In this document: positions 27,201 to 41,600 of the stretch, piece by piece
Layout: every line of letters starts with the position of its first letter
Numbering within the stretch: position 1 is the stretch's first letter
From: Prinia subflava
Lineage: Eukaryota > Chordata > Aves > Passeriformes > Cisticolidae
NCBI RefSeq assembly: GCF_021018805.1
Contig: NC_086248.1
Span: 52,519,485 to 52,583,484, forward strand
DNA length: 64,000 nucleotides
Reading direction: 5' to 3'
Notes under the pieces: model-generated
The model's input: only the letters and a program-made list of their open reading frames with translations
The model's database searches: none
What the model was told of the DNA's origin: nothing
Translations under genes and position numbers: made by a program

Positions 27201-30200
27201 AATCAGCCCAGTTTCAAAAGGCTTCTGCAATGCATAATACAAATGGTATGGAAAGTGATGTTCTCAGCAGGCAAACATAAAGCCAGATGAAAGAATAATG
27301 GTACAGAATTTGTGATCACAGCTAATAATGAAAGCATTTGACTTCAACTGAAGTTTTAAAGGAAGAAACTTTCTACCAGTACAAATAGTGGGGATGCAGG
27401 TGGGCCATATCTAACAGCTCTAACTGCAGAAAATTATTTCAATGCATCCACACGTGCCTGCCAGTTTGGCAATTCTTAGACCTATGTGTGAGAAACAGAG
27501 AACTTCTGCATTACAGTGAAACAAACACAGATGAGACTTTAGACCTGCCTAAGTCTACAGAAAGTAGGAAGCTGATTCTGTGATGGACAAAGCACTTGCA
27601 TTTACAAACTTCTTCCTTTTTTGATAATTTGTAGTGAGCACGGCATAGCACACTGAGCATGCATGTTGTCAGCATGGTAGCACTGGAACAGACAAACACA
27701 ACCCAAATTATTTCATTTGCTTTGGCTATGCCAGTGTGTGCACCTAGAGCTCTGCAAGAATCATGACTTCCTGCTGCATTGATAAATATCAGCTTTACTG
27801 AAGTCCTCGTTCTGTGGAAAGAGTACCAGCTGGCTCTGGGAAAAGATTTCTCTCATCTTTTGAGGGGAGCTTGGGGATGTAACATATTGAACAGGCTTAA
27901 AAATGAAAATAAAATGTTGCAAACATTTTCCTTGACATGTCAGTGGAAAGTTGCTGAGCTGGTTTTAATCTGCAAAAATTATTCTGATTTTTCTGAAAGA
28001 AGGAGAAAAGTGTTCCTGTTGTGGAGAGCTGTGAGTGTTTTACAGCATACCTCCAAAAGCCTATCTACTCTACCCATTTACAATGCAGCCCAGGTCACCT
28101 CCTACACATCGTGGGAGAACAGACAAGTATTTATTCTTTTTGCACTTGCCTAAAGTAGAGGAAGTGGTACAATTTTGTAAGACGCTTTTTTGTTAATATA
28201 TATCAGACCAAAAACAGACCCAGACCTTACTTTAAACGGATTTGTGTGTCAGCTTCTAACTTCCAGCAGTGATGTTAGTGGCAAAGCAGATTGGAAAATT
28301 GAAAAAGCAGTAGGTGAAGAGGAGTTCACACAAAGAAGGTTGGGAAAACATCCAAGCAAGCGGCATCAGCAAGAGAGTTTATAATTTAATTAAATTATGA
28401 AAAGAGTAATGGGTCAAGTGATGAAAACAACAATACAGCCTTTCAAGGCAATAAGGATTAAAGAAACCATCTTCCAACTCACAAAAAAATCAGTCCTTCA
28501 TTCCAGTAACACAAGAGCAATTGTAAATTCTGTTGATTAAGTTTGCATGCAGTGAGATATTAGATCTGCTCTAAGCTCTGCAGTGCCTACTTTAGCAACT
28601 GTGCCACAAGTGTGCAGTGAATATTCTTAATAATTTTATGTCCACAAGATGCCTATGGACCACAAGTGTGAGTTGACATCACCATACAAAATGAACTAGG
28701 AAAATGTTAGGATTGCCCAAAAGTTTCGTTTTTCTTGATCTTTTTACAGCACTAAGATACAGGCTGTCAAAATTAATACAGAGGCCAGTTGCTGTACAGA
28801 CATGGCAGAAGCAAAACCATCCCTGATTTCTAATGACATCTCAGACTGAGCCCATTCTGTGGTTCTTCCTTCCCTACCTCTTACCTGGTTTTCCCCTTCA
28901 CTCCCCCAGCAGAAGAAGGCAGTTCCTGATTGTCCCATACAGAGTTTTAGGAGTACAATATCTTTTGATACTGAAAATATTTTTCCTTTTTCTGAGTTGA
29001 TTTCTACCTGTTGTTTGTTTTGCTTTATACAGCTAAATTTCTTCACATCATGGCAGCTTTGGAGAAAGTATGCAAGAAGAAAGCAAGTGAACTTTTATTA
29101 TGCATGCAACAGCATTGCCTGATCTGAGGTTTTAAACTGGCTTAAGTGTCATAGCCCTCTTCTGATGCCTTTTTGAAAAGCTGCCAGTGGTCCAGAGATT
29201 CATTGGAGTTTTATAGTATTATCCTGCTCACAGTGGTAATCCTATTACTGCAATTTATGGTTAATAGAATTAATTCGATATTTAGTTAATAAGCCTTTAG
29301 TCATTTACTTTGCTTGTTAGCAAGATGGAGTTGACTGTCCAGATCACAGAGCTATTTGTTCTTCTTGTTTCATTTCTTCATCTCTTTGGCACCACTTGTC
29401 TTACTCGGGAGTTCAAAATCACTCCTAAAACATAAGCAATTGCAGCAGTTTGTATATGGGGTAGTACTAGTAATAATAATAATAATAATATGATAGAATG
29501 AGGATTTTGAGCTTGGAAACTCTATTTTTAGAAGAAAGCAGCAGGACAGATCTAATTAGACTGTGCCAAAAGAGGAAAGTGATGAGGATACTAACAGCAA
29601 TATCTTATCCTGACGTGAAATCTGGGATTTAATTGAGGAAACCAACACACCGTTGAAGGATGCAAATGAACCTCCAACAGAAAATGAACTGATTTAGTGT
29701 GTAACAGTTATAGGAGATGTTTTGTCTTGTGTCCACAAATGGTAATCCTGGGCCAAAAGCTTCCTTAAACCTTCTTTGGGTTTTCAGTGCTACTGCAGAG
29801 ATATGGAAAAAGGATCCATCCCTGCACTCATCTTTCTTACAACTGCAGCCCTATAAACCTTGTCACTGCCTTTGGGAGCCCTTGATTAGTGATCACTTTA
29901 ATGGTGATGAAAAGGCTTGGAAGAACAGTTGTCTAACCACCATCAAACCATCTTAGATTTACAGCTAAAATATAATAATAATATATCAGCAGTAGTGGTT
30001 TAATTTATATAATTAGTTTGTTGCATTTTAGCTACGGTGCTAAATAGGATATTTTGATTGTGTAATGCAAGAGGCTGCATTATGTTGTAATAAGCTGAAT
30101 TGTTAAAATCCTTCACATTTTTTCGTATATCTAGACTGCAGTAGTCAATAGAAAAAGCTGCTAAGGCAGAAGAACAAGACATTCCCACATGAAAAATATG

Positions 30201-30515
30201 AACAACAAGTAGCAGAGGATTGTGCTTGATGCATGAAAGAGCAGCAAATACTGAACAGATAAAGTGAGGGTTATTATCTCTTACTTCATGCTTCAGGAGT
30301 TTGAATATGCTAAGAGACTCAAGAGTTGAAGTGCTGTAGCAGCAGCAATCTGGAGAGCAAGAAACATTGCCTAAGTGCCAGGACTGCCAGGCTGTCACAT
30401 TCCTACCTGGGCTGGCTCTCAGACAGAAGCGTGGCCAGAGGTCTGCAAGTGTCTTGAATACTGTCCATACCATCAAAAAACTCTGAAAATGTTAATACTC
30501 CAAGGGTTGGGATGA
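24230..30515. other. Unique AT-rich non-coding DNA, 6.3 kb
   Basis: No recognised transposon or gene. The longest forward frame is 124 codons at 27779-28153, with no ATG start, domain or splice logic. A pyrimidine tract ending in TATACAG near 29033 could serve as a splice acceptor, but nothing else supports an exon there. One short TAA microsatellite is listed separately. Confidence 0.6.
29470..29491. repeat. (TAA)n short microsatellite
   Basis: About seven TAA units in a row. An ordinary short trinucleotide tract. Confidence 0.85.
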
Positions 30516-30714
30516 TTTTTTTTTGGGGGGGGGGTGTGGTTTTTTTGTTTTGGGGGGTGGGGGGATAGGTGTTTGTTTGTTGGTTGGGTTTTTTTTGTGG
30601 GGGTTTTGGGGGGATTGTGTGGTTTTGTTAGTTTTTTGTGGGGTTTTGTGAGGGTTTGGGGGGTGTTTTGTTTGGGTTTTTTTGTTGTCTTGTTTTGTTT
30701 TGGGGTTTTTTTGG
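30516..30714 (+). repeat. G/T-rich low-complexity tract with G-quadruplex potential
   Basis: About 200 bases made almost wholly of G and T on the plus strand, with well over eight runs of three or more G (up to ten) separated by T runs. There is almost no C. It resembles irregular GGGTTTT-type repetition but has no fixed period and is not the vertebrate telomere repeat TTAGGG. The plus strand should readily form G-quadruplexes. Open frames across it, such as the Lys/Pro/Thr-rich minus-strand frame, are composition artefacts. Confidence 0.93.
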
Positions 30715-33269
30715 TACATAAAATTTCAATCACTGTAGTTAATATCCAAGGTGTAGGGTAGCTTCTTTTGCCTGTAATTATAAGAAGTTCAGGATGGGAA
30801 TATATTACTTGAGGAATGGGAGCTGGGCAGAGTATCTGTTTTTTCCTCTAAATTCTTAAACAAGTTTGCTGTTGCTGAATGCTAAATGCTAAGCAAGGTG
30901 GGAGCCAGTATCTTCTGTAGTTTGAGAACAAGTAACTTTTCTCATGGTAAGAGTCTCCACAGCTTTCCCATGAAAGCAAGCAAGCTTCTTGCTGAGGGTA
31001 AATGGGTGCAGTTCCTCCCCAGCCGATGAAAATCTGGCTTTAAGGAATTGTTTAGCAAGTGTTTCTTGTTTTGATTATTTTCCTTTTTTAGACTATTTGT
31101 CACTACTGGTCAGTCAAACACTTCCAGCAAGCCAGGAACACTCTGTTACAGAGCCACTGATACAAATCCCCTTGTCCCAGCTAATGCAATATTAAATGCA
31201 AAAGAACTTTACAGTTCTGTGATATGTTTTCAAGTCTGAAAGAAGCTCATTTTTGCTAAGGAACATGACAGGGGTCTGGAAACTGTTGTCATATGAGACT
31301 TAAAAATATTTTGTACAACAAAGATCCTAACTTTTCAGAGTTTGGGATGTTTTGGAGAGTGGCCTAATACTTGCCTGGTTTTTTTTTGTTTTGGGATCAA
31401 CTACCCTTTGTTTGATGGGCTTTCTTTCATTTCTAAAGCTACTTCCAGTTCCATAATTTTTTTCTTCAGACCTCCCCACTTTTCTAAGACCTCAAGATAC
31501 ATTATGTGCTCCTGACTAAATTGAGGATATATGTGTGGGGCCAAGCCTCTTCTCTTACATGCTGCAGTAAAAAAGGTCAGCATTTTGTCATTTGCTTCTC
31601 CCCTTTTTCTGTTTCTACGTGAATCACTTCATTGGCAGGCTATAATTTATAGTTTCCTCCCTCTAATATAAGTGCAAATGGTTCATTTTACTGACATAAA
31701 TTATATGCAAAGGACATACTTAAAGTTGATCAGGCTTATGAGCCTGCTCTTAAAGCCCTAATTTATACCATATACAAGAAGAAAAAAAAAACAAATGAAA
31801 AAAGAGTGGCATAAAGGAGTGTGACAATTAAAATAGGTGGGAAGAGAGGAGGGAGATCTCATTCTTGGAAACATTTTCCTTGGGAACTTAATTAACTCTA
31901 GAAGAATCCCACAAAAAAATGAAATAGTTTGCAAATTTTCTCTCAGAGTGTTAACTCTGTATTTTTGGTGAAATAAAATAAAAGTAAGTATTTAGCCTTT
32001 AGCAATTATATAACCACTCTTCTGGAGATGAAATTAAAGAAAAGAATAACAGTCTAAAGACCTTAAACATAAAGAAGTGAAATGTATAAAATGAGAAGCA
32101 CTCTGTATTGAAATTTGGGATAGGGAGCCAGCAGCAGTGCAGCAACATGTCTGGGTAAGGCAGAAACCCCAAATCCAGTGAGCTGCTTTGTAATTTAAGA
32201 TGCTGATCTCAGTGCCTGGAACGCTAGTAATGTGTCATTCCTGGAAGCTAGGATGACACAAAACCTGTGTGGGAAGGAGGGAAAGCAACCTGCAATGTGG
32301 GATTGTTTGCCATTTAATGAAGGAGATCTGAGAAGTTAATTGTACCTACGGGGTTTTTATGAATGCAGGTAACCTGATCCTGTGAAATCTATGGATGAAG
32401 TTCACCCTTCATCTTCCTGTGAAGCTTGGCATGGGGGCTGCTATTGTGCACAGAATCACAGGAGACACCAGTGCCTGGGAGGCAGCAGTCAGCCCTTGTT
32501 TACTTTCATCAGCCAGCTCCAGAGCTGTGATTAGGGTTCTCCTCAAATCATTGAATCTTTCCATAGGAATGATTCGGAATCACTGTATGATATATCTTTC
32601 TGTTAGTAGACTATCTACTGTGTTACTTGAAATTCAGTTCTCTTATTTCAGGTATTGCTTGGGAGCTTCAACTCATGTGATTTAAGGAATAGCAGCCACT
32701 GCATTACCCTACCAAAGTGAACATACTGGTGTTAGATTTTACTGTCTTCTTCAGTGCAAATGTAAGTAACATCTGTCCTGTTAGGACAAGGATCTTGGAG
32801 ATCTATATGAGAATCATCACAGGGACTACTTTTACCAAAAACTTAATTTGCTTCACAACATCATCTGTTTTTGGTTTTTATTTGTAACCCAACTGAATCC
32901 TTAATTAACTTAAAAATACTTTTGGCAACTCCTTCCTGGATATTTTAAAACAACAGGGAGAAAAATCTAAATTGTCTTGCATGATATACTTTCCAAACAT
33001 CAAATTAGAAAGTGGTGGGTCATTTAACAAACAACCACCTTGACAATAAGAAAGAAATTAGTGGTAATTATACAATAATTAGTGCATTTTATACAATAAT
33101 TTTCTCTGAAATAATGCTCCCAAATATCTGCTGGAAATCTAGCAGCTTCTCCAGACATAATGGACTCAGTTTGCTTTTGTTCAGGTTGGTGGCCATGAGA
33201 TTTATGACATGAATGTACTCTGTCTTTTCCCATTATACTTCAGAACTAGGAAACTGCAGCAATGGAGAA

Positions 33270-33331
33270 TATATTGAAAAATACATTGTAATATATTTGT
33301 ATATAATAATATATATTCTAATATATATAAT
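33270..33331. repeat. AT-rich low-complexity tract
   Basis: Irregular TATA/ATAA alternation over about 60 bases with almost no G or C. No unit period is kept. Confidence 0.75.
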
Positions 33332-36204
33332 TCAAAACCTTCATCAGAATCTGCCTACTTAGTTGCCAGAGTCAGAAAAACACTCCCAAGGTAGACAGAC
33401 TACCAGTTAGCATGGCATATCTTGTGGCCACCTGAATTTGAAAGACTCCTATGAAACAGAGGAGTCTGAAAAAGTTGACTTAAAGCTGTGGAAAACAAAT
33501 AAAGTCTTCTTATGCTCTTCAAGAATATTCCTGTTGGACTACAGAAGCCAAATGGTGCTCCTTGTGAGCAGTTCCCTCACAAGTGACCCCAGCCTGGTGA
33601 TTGCACCTGGTTTGCCCTAGAGCATTGATGATGAAGCACAGTTTCTCGTTTCTGAAGAAACTCATAAAAACCCCTCCTACTAGAACTATTTAAACATGAA
33701 AACTGGACAGTTATTTTTCTGCAATTTCTAAAATTTCACAGTGTCAGCAACAGGCCAACACATCCAGGTTTCCAAAGGCTGACACTGGTGTGTCACATCT
33801 ACCAAGTACATTATACAACTCTTGCTTAGAGGAGTAACTACTATTAAAATAGTAGGGATCTTCATCTGGTAATATCAACACTGTAATGCTTTCCTTTATT
33901 TTTACTTCTGCAGCATGAATGAAGAAGTTCCTGTGAATTATCGATCTGTTTCAGAGCCACTTAAGAAAGAGCATCACAGTCCTGGGTGAAATCTTGGACA
34001 GAGCCTGTCAGTGGAAAAACTCCCAAGACAGCACAATATTTAGCTTAAGATTCTAGTTTCTATAATCTCACAAGCTCACTCTAGACAGGATATAGGTACT
34101 GTAGCTCTGAAGCTCCTTCTTCCTTTTTGACTCTTGTTAGCATGGATCAAAGACAATCTTCACATAAGTTAGTTTTCTTTTACTATTACTCATTGATAAT
34201 AATATTGTGCTGTGCATCCAAAGTCAAAAGGAAAAGAGGAATAACTTCCAATCACTTATATCACTTATACTGGAAATTAATTCAGAATCATCTCCTTTGT
34301 GATTTAGGGAGGTATACTGCTAAAGTTCACAGTGGACTTATTTTTGTAATTTTTGAGATAATTCTAAGAAAAGCAGCTGAAAATGGCTTTAAAAATTTCC
34401 TGCAAACAACCATGTTCAAAGCTTTTGGCTTGATGTAATATTTTTAAAAGAAGTTGAGAACTTTCCTTTACAAAAAATTTGAAAACATCTTAATCAGGAT
34501 GAAATAAAAATCCAGATTGAAGATAACTGAAAAAACAGGTGAACTTTATAGAATTGGAGAGGGAGAATTCATACTGAAACAAGCTGACAACAGAAATAAT
34601 AATTCATTAAAGATTTTGGTTAACCTGAGTACTCTTGTGTTCTCAATCAGACAGCATTGTCCATTTCCATAGTGATGGCTATTTCAGATTGTAATCTCCA
34701 TGGGCAACACCGAAAACAGCACTGTTGTTTAGCCAAGGGTAGAATAACTGAGTGCAATCCTCTCTGGATTTGTGTGGAGCCACAACAGTGATGTTAGAAT
34801 AAGTTAACTTGGAAATGTAGCCTATTTAGTAGCAGTCAGCAATGTGCATTGCTCAGCTCCACTTCACTATTCATGATTCAGAGGAAATTTAAACCTCTCG
34901 TTCAGTTGCATGCTATTAACAGATTAAGTTTCATCCTTCCTTCTACTGAACAAGTATAAAGTCAGTTTGTATTAGCAGTACAATCATATCCTTTGCATTT
35001 TACCAAATAGCAGGAATTTTCAGTCAGTCTTTAATGTGTCTTAATGTTAGAACAGTCCTACTGTTCTAGCTGCTACAAATTATCTCATTCAACCAGTCAA
35101 AAATAGCATTCAAATAATGCTATTTGCTTTCTCCAGTTAGCTCAGGAACTCTGTCTCATTATGGTGGGATATTATGTGCAGCTACACCTACTTTTGTCAC
35201 TTCTTTACTGGGCCAGAGTAATAGCCAGGAACACAGGATAGGAAAGGACATTCCAAGTAAAGTTTGTCCCATTGCTCTCCTCATTGCCGTGTCATACAGC
35301 CTGTTCCAGTAACTTGCCAAGCTCCATCTTTACAACAGGTAACCTGAGTGGGAAGTCAGGCAGCCCCCTGGGAATGCCAGCCAGTGCTGGCTGCTAAAGC
35401 ACAGCCAGAAACACACCATGCCCAGCTACTGGTGCTGGTCCCACCAGAGCACATCTAAATCCACTCACATACAGCACCAATTCTTCATGCCAACAGATCC
35501 AGGTCTTGCAGCATGGGTGAGGCCACACAACACACTGCTGAGAGCTCTAGGCTGAAAACCTTCTCTTGAAAGTGGGGTGCTGGTGGTTGTCCCAGTGCTC
35601 CTGAAAAGAAACTATGTGAAGGAAAGGAAGTGCCTGTAGGCTTTTGCAGTTTTGCAAATATGCCCCATGGCTCCCATGGCTTTCTTTCCATTCACACCAC
35701 ACTTCAAAGGTGAGAAAACCTCTTCCAGGAGCACCTCACATTAGAATTTAACAGTTTAAAGAGGACAGGTAGGGTTTGATTTTGATTTAATGTCTAGCAT
35801 GATCTTATCCAAAGAACAAAAATTATCTGCCTCTGACAGATATTTCCAATGTCATTTTATGTATCTATCAAAAGTAGTTGTTTATCTGAACCTACACCAA
35901 ACCAAACTCATCCCACCACTGAAGTGGTGTCACATCCAAGAGCAAAAATCTTGGGGTATTATAGGAAAACCTTCTACTGACTTCATCCTGTGCCAGCCTG
36001 AGCCCTTATTTGGCAATTTTCCTGAATGACAAAAAAGCAAAAAACAGCATGTGTCTTCTTCTGGAAGACAGAAAGCATCTTGTCTGCCTCTTATTCAAGG
36101 TTTCAAACAATAATTCTCCTTTATGACTACGTATTGTTTCTGGCAATAATTACGGATATAAAGTAGATAAGTTTGGTGTAAATTAGCAACACTCTGTGAA
36201 GTCA

Positions 36205-36307
36205 CTGGAGCTGTGCCAGTATATACCAGTTGAAGGAATGGCACATAATGTGATCTTCTGGAGCTGTGCCAATATATACCAGCTAAAGGCATGACCCATA
36301 ATTCTCT
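36205..36307. repeat. Two-copy 53-bp tandem repeat
   Basis: The phrase CTGGAGCTGTGCCARTATAT starts at 36205 and again at 36258. Similarity continues through the ACCAG..AAGG..ATG..CCATAAT part of each unit with scattered substitutions. The divergence indicates an old tandem duplication. No known satellite or transposon was recognised. Confidence 0.85.
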
Positions 36308-38597
36308 ACATCAACATCTTTGTGTTGTGCTCTTTTATCAACAACTGCTACATATTCTAAAAACAGAAGGAGGGTCTTGCCTTTCAAAGTCTGTGGAGCA
36401 CAGGCAGTTTTCTCATTACAACTATTTTACAGGGTCCTCAGGAAACAGACACCATATGTGGCTATGGTTTCTGGGTCCTTTCCCTGTGCAAATAAAAAAA
36501 AATAGTTGCATTAGATCCATGCAATGTTTTTGCATGTCAAAGGTGCTTTGGTCCAAATGACCTGGTATCCTTCTAAACTTAAAAATTGCAGAGAGCTGCT
36601 CCCTTCAGCTCCTCATACACAGGCATTTGGTACACAGGGGGTTCTGATCATCATACTGCACAAAAAAGGCACAAGCAACTCATACCTCCATCTTAGCTGC
36701 ACTAGAAGGCAAGTGCTCTGGCATAGGGCATGTTTATATTTATTCAGTTTGATATCATTTCTATGTAAATGTTTGATGAATTTGACTGTGTATGTATTAA
36801 GATGACTGAACTTTTTTTCTTGCTTAAAGGTAAACCACCAAATTTTAAGCTCCAGAAGGTATAACTAATAATATTTGCAGTCTGCAGTTATGGTGTTCTG
36901 CCCTGTATTCTAACAAAGGACATGAGATTTGCTCCAAGGTATTTACAACTTAATGTTGCCACAGATAGTAAAATTTCTTTTTTTTCCCTTTGCCTCATCT
37001 AATTTATTCTAGAGTCAGCTACATGGCTAAAGCCTGTAGCTGCCACCCTCAGACTAATACTTGAGCTAGACCACCTAAAAGCACTTCTCTTACACAAATA
37101 CAAATGAAGACAATTCCTAAGAATCCGTGTTTCCCAGCAGACAATACAGCCTTTGTTCAGTTGATACGTGCTTGGGTTTTGTTGGGTGGTTTTTTTTTTC
37201 TCTGAAAGAGTGGTTGCAAAAGTACAGCCTTCCCATTTTTCCTTGGAGCCTGGGATCAGTAGGCTGTTGAGTGTGATTCCTTGCCTTATCTAAACCTCTC
37301 AGTGATGGTCACTCGGGAGCAGACAGGCAATGCCACAGACGTTCCCAGACAGGAAAAAGTGGCCCCAGAGGAAAAGATTGAGCAGGACTCCATTTAAATG
37401 GATCTGACAGCTTTGCTTAAGGAAAGATGTTTGTCCCTGTTTATGGACGTGTCCTTTTCCCCCCTTACGATTCCCAGGACCAGAGTTACATTTACTGTGT
37501 GTCTGACTGTCTGCTTGGGGAGCCGGAGGTCATGTGTCCCGCAGGCAGTGGGGATGGGTGAGAAATAAATCCACCAAGGCTGCTGCTCACAAGGGGGTTG
37601 AGTCTTTTCCTAACATTTCCATTATCCTATTTAAAGTTTAATACCCCAGTGATGGGAGTCTCTCCGTTTATCTCAGTGGAAGTACAGTCAGTGTCCAACC
37701 TGCACATGGACATACATTTTCACATGAACCCTCCTCAGGCTGGAAGAACAAAAATGTAAAAAGCATTTTACTGGTATTTAAGTTACAAAATGAAATCAAT
37801 TTGCAATCAACTGCTTGTACTGATTCACAGTTTTTCCAAGCTATGTTTTATATTCTTTTACTTGTCAGATAAGATAAAGACTATTATTTTTAAACAAAAA
37901 TATTCTATAGACTTTATTTTTTGCTGTCAATATTTGCATTTTGAGGACATCTAGCAGAAGTAAGAGAATCTTCAGCCAGAGTTTAATTTTAGAAAGGAAA
38001 TATGGTATCATGCTTGAAGATTTACTTAATCAGTAGGATTTGTCCTGACTTTCAACTTTAGATAACGAAATAGACCATTTTATCACAAGGTTTTAGTGTG
38101 TGTGAGGTTTAGTGCCAACCAAAAATGGCTCCCAGTATCTTAGTTATTAAAGTCACATTTGCTGGTGATTATAGCTATTTCCTGCACAAAATGAAGTTTC
38201 CACAAATACTTAATAAGTCAAAAGAAGTCAAATAATGGCATGCCTCTGGAAATATGAAATAAATTAGTATTTTTCTGAGATTTGAGTATCCCATCCACTG
38301 GGTTAAATGTACGCAGGAACTTATATTTATTCCTGACAATGTCTAAAATAACCTGTGTCTAATAAAACTTCACCAAATCATTATTTCTATCTTCCAAGAT
38401 GTTGAAGCTCTCCCTGCGCTCTCTCCTCTTTGGTGTAGAGGAGCTAGACACTTTCCACCACTCGACAGAGTTAAAAAATAACCTTCTGCTGTGATCACAA
38501 AATATGAACTCTAACCTCTCTTTAAAAACCCAGAGACTTTCATAATGTTTTCAGTTACTTTAGTCAGTGGTTTTGCTGGGATATTTCCTATAAACTT

Positions 38598-38625
38598 ATA
38601 TATATACATATACATATATATATAT
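38598..38625. repeat. (TA)n/(TACA)n low-complexity tract
   Basis: A short TATATA/CATATA alternation in an AT-rich region. Nothing further can be said. Confidence 0.75.
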
Positions 38626-41600
38626 CATAAGTAAGTTTTTTTTAATGCTCATCTAATAAGCTTTTTCTAAATGGTTATCTAAAAAGTACTATATTTAATA
38701 ATGTTGCTCTTAATCAGAGAAATATGGTTATTGTAAAATATTGGTATTGAATTCAGTCCACATATTGAAGGAATAATATTTTAAAAATGGACTAGGCCAG
38801 TCCGAGAGAAAAGGAACTTTAAAAAATGATAACACAACACAAAACAAAACAAAGCAAAAAGTTGTTGCAATGTTTTTTCTTCTCTTTCCCACAATCTTGT
38901 GTTTCTGAACTAAATGCCTGAAGGGCTTGATCCAAACCTCTTTGAGGATGAAGGGAAAATGTGCTGTGGAGCTTTTGTGCGAGCCCTGCAGGTGCTCCTG
39001 GTGCTGCAGGTTCAGCAGCCCACCACGGCTGCCCGTGCAGAGTGGCTACCCCTGGTGTTTGCAAGACATTGACTGACACGGTGCATTGGGTCCTGACAGT
39101 CCTGGGCACTTCATGTTCAATTTCTTTCATAAGGACAAAAGAGGGTGTCCTTCCCCTGACTTCAGTGAATGTAAAGTTGGATATAAGAGGAGTATTTTGA
39201 AATAGCCATAATGGCTGCCAAAGGAGGCACAAAATCTATTAAGATGTGGCACTACTGCTGTTCACAGAACAAATGACAGAGAATGGAAGGAAAGTTTAAA
39301 GTTCACAATCAAAAATATAGAAGTCTAATCCTTGATGTAGAGAGAAACAATTATTTGCCTGCAGCTGTTCATTAGAAAGAATCACAAACTCGTGAACACT
39401 GGCAGCTCTTGATCTATTTAGTGATTGGTTGACACACCCCACAAAATAATTGCAGGCTGCTTATTATATTGAACATATACTAGGGTTCTATTTCATTTTT
39501 AATTCTGGAAAGCTGTCCAGGCCTCTACCACATAATTCTCTGGCCAAATGGGTCTGGGCAGCTGCAAATTAGAGTTTTTCTGGTTTGTTCTCCTTAATGA
39601 AAATATCATTAAAAATCCCAGAGATACAAATTATTTGTAAAAGGCACCATAATGAAGGTCCTTAGTATCCACCTGACTCATCCTTCACATCTGAAAAGTC
39701 TTCTTGATTCAACCAAACTTTCAGCAAATGATACTGTACACAGATGAGTTTGACAATTACTCCCAGGAGTGCAACTAAACTGGAATTCACCTTGTAATAG
39801 CATGATGTGCTTGCCTTGAATATCAATAGAAGGAATATAAAAATTCCTTGTGTTTGCCCCCAAATTCCAGCATTTTCACAGCCTGCTCTCCTGCCCACAT
39901 ATAGTATCTTCACATCATATGTATCACTGCTTCTCTTTGCAGAAAGAAGACAATTCCAGATGGATTTCTGAACTAGGTTGCTCTCTACAGAGAGTTCAGG
40001 GGTTGAGAGGGGCTCCTAAAGAAGATAGGCAGGACCCACTGCCCTTTGGCTACAGATAACTTTTCAGCTGACATGAGTATGATTTGTCAGAAAACACAGA
40101 CCTACTAACTTTTTTCTGCTGTTTCTTCCAGCAAATAATCTGAAGGTAGTTTGTCATTGTCTCATGTTCACTCCTGGTGAAGGAGAACTCCCATTTCTAA
40201 AACGCCTTGTACAAATGCAAACATCCCTATGTGCAATGGTATGCTTCACCTCTGAAAATGGGAATGAGGCAGCTAACTTCAGCTGCTCTCCTCCTCAGTG
40301 CAAGCCATTGCACTATTGGGAAGGTAAGAGATCTTGAAGACTTCTGACATTGTGACACTTACTCAGTTTCCCTCCTCAGTTGCCAGGGACTCACAAACAC
40401 ACCTTGAAATTTCTGAACAGCTTCCCATTGGCTTCAGTAGGTGTTGGATTGGGCTTGCAGGCACAACTCCAAATCTATTCCCAGTGAAGCAGTGTTTCTG
40501 TACCTGTAAATTGGTAATTTGGGATTCCCTGCTTTTTTCCAAACCTAAGGGCTCCAGTTATGGCATACAAAGTGCTCGAGCCATGCCAAGAAGCCAACTA
40601 GAATAATTTTCTCCTAACTAATAAGGTTAAATTTGGTGCCCTTCTCTGAGGTATTCAGTCACAGGGATGAGAGAAGGAGCCTGGCTGGTTGGGCATGAGC
40701 AAGAGTAAAGGCTGTGATTGTGCTGATCTGTGAGAAACCTGGGGCTGGTGAGCAGTCTTTACATGATGTCACCTTTCTCAGACTTGTGAAAAGGTTGCAA
40801 GGACCTGTGGCAATCCTCCCAGAAAGGCTGGGTCTTGCTGCTCCTGGATGCAGAGTGTGTGGCTGCCTGGGCACACACCTCATTGAGGAGATACCTGTAA
40901 GGCAAACAAGCCCCACTCCAAGAGTGTTTATCTTGCAGCACAGAATGCCGCACGCCCGGATCAAAGCTGGTGGGAACAGATGCTGTTAGCAGAGCAGCAG
41001 CTGCCCTCAGATCCTGTCCACACCCTTCCTGTTTGCCGTGGCCTACCCAGGGGCTATTATGTTCCCAGCAGGGAGATGATTGCCCTCCCTTCCCACCCCT
41101 GCTGCCACTCTCCAGGGAGGGTGTACTGGCGCTCGTCTCGCCGTCTGCCTTTGGGTTCTCATTGTTTCTCTTGGAAGGTGCAGATAGTGGGCTAGACACT
41201 CCTTGGCTGGTGCTCTGATAAGGGTCTGGAAATTGTTCTCATGTGTTGCACAGAAGCTTGCTTGAAAGAAGGAACTCAACCCAAAATAACAAAACTGACC
41301 ACAAGGCTCATTATTTTATTTCAAGTGAGGCACTTGAGCCTGTCCAGACTGGAGAAAAAGAAAAGGTCAGTGTGGCCAGACTGTATCTTTTATTGGACTG
41401 GATTAAGGAGGTATTGCAGTTAGTGATGTTATCATGCTCTCTTGCAAGTGCTGTGGAAACTGTATTCCAGCTCTGCATGCAAGGAAAGCTCTATTTCCTC
41501 ACTGTCCTGCAATGACTTGACTATTGTCCAAGTCATTTATATCAAGTTTGGCCTAACCAAAATAATCCTAACTGAGCAAAAGTAGTGTAATGTTTCTTCG

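Noticed and set aside
27779..28153. 124-codon plus-strand frame
   Set aside because: No ATG at its start, no recognised domain and ordinary AT-rich codon use. Chance frame.
30516..30714. Interstitial telomere sequence
   Set aside because: There are no TTAGGG units. The tract is irregular G and T runs.
30473..30733. Lys/Pro/Thr-rich minus-strand frames and the Gly/Phe/Val-rich plus-strand frame
   Set aside because: Composition artefact of the G/T low-complexity tract.
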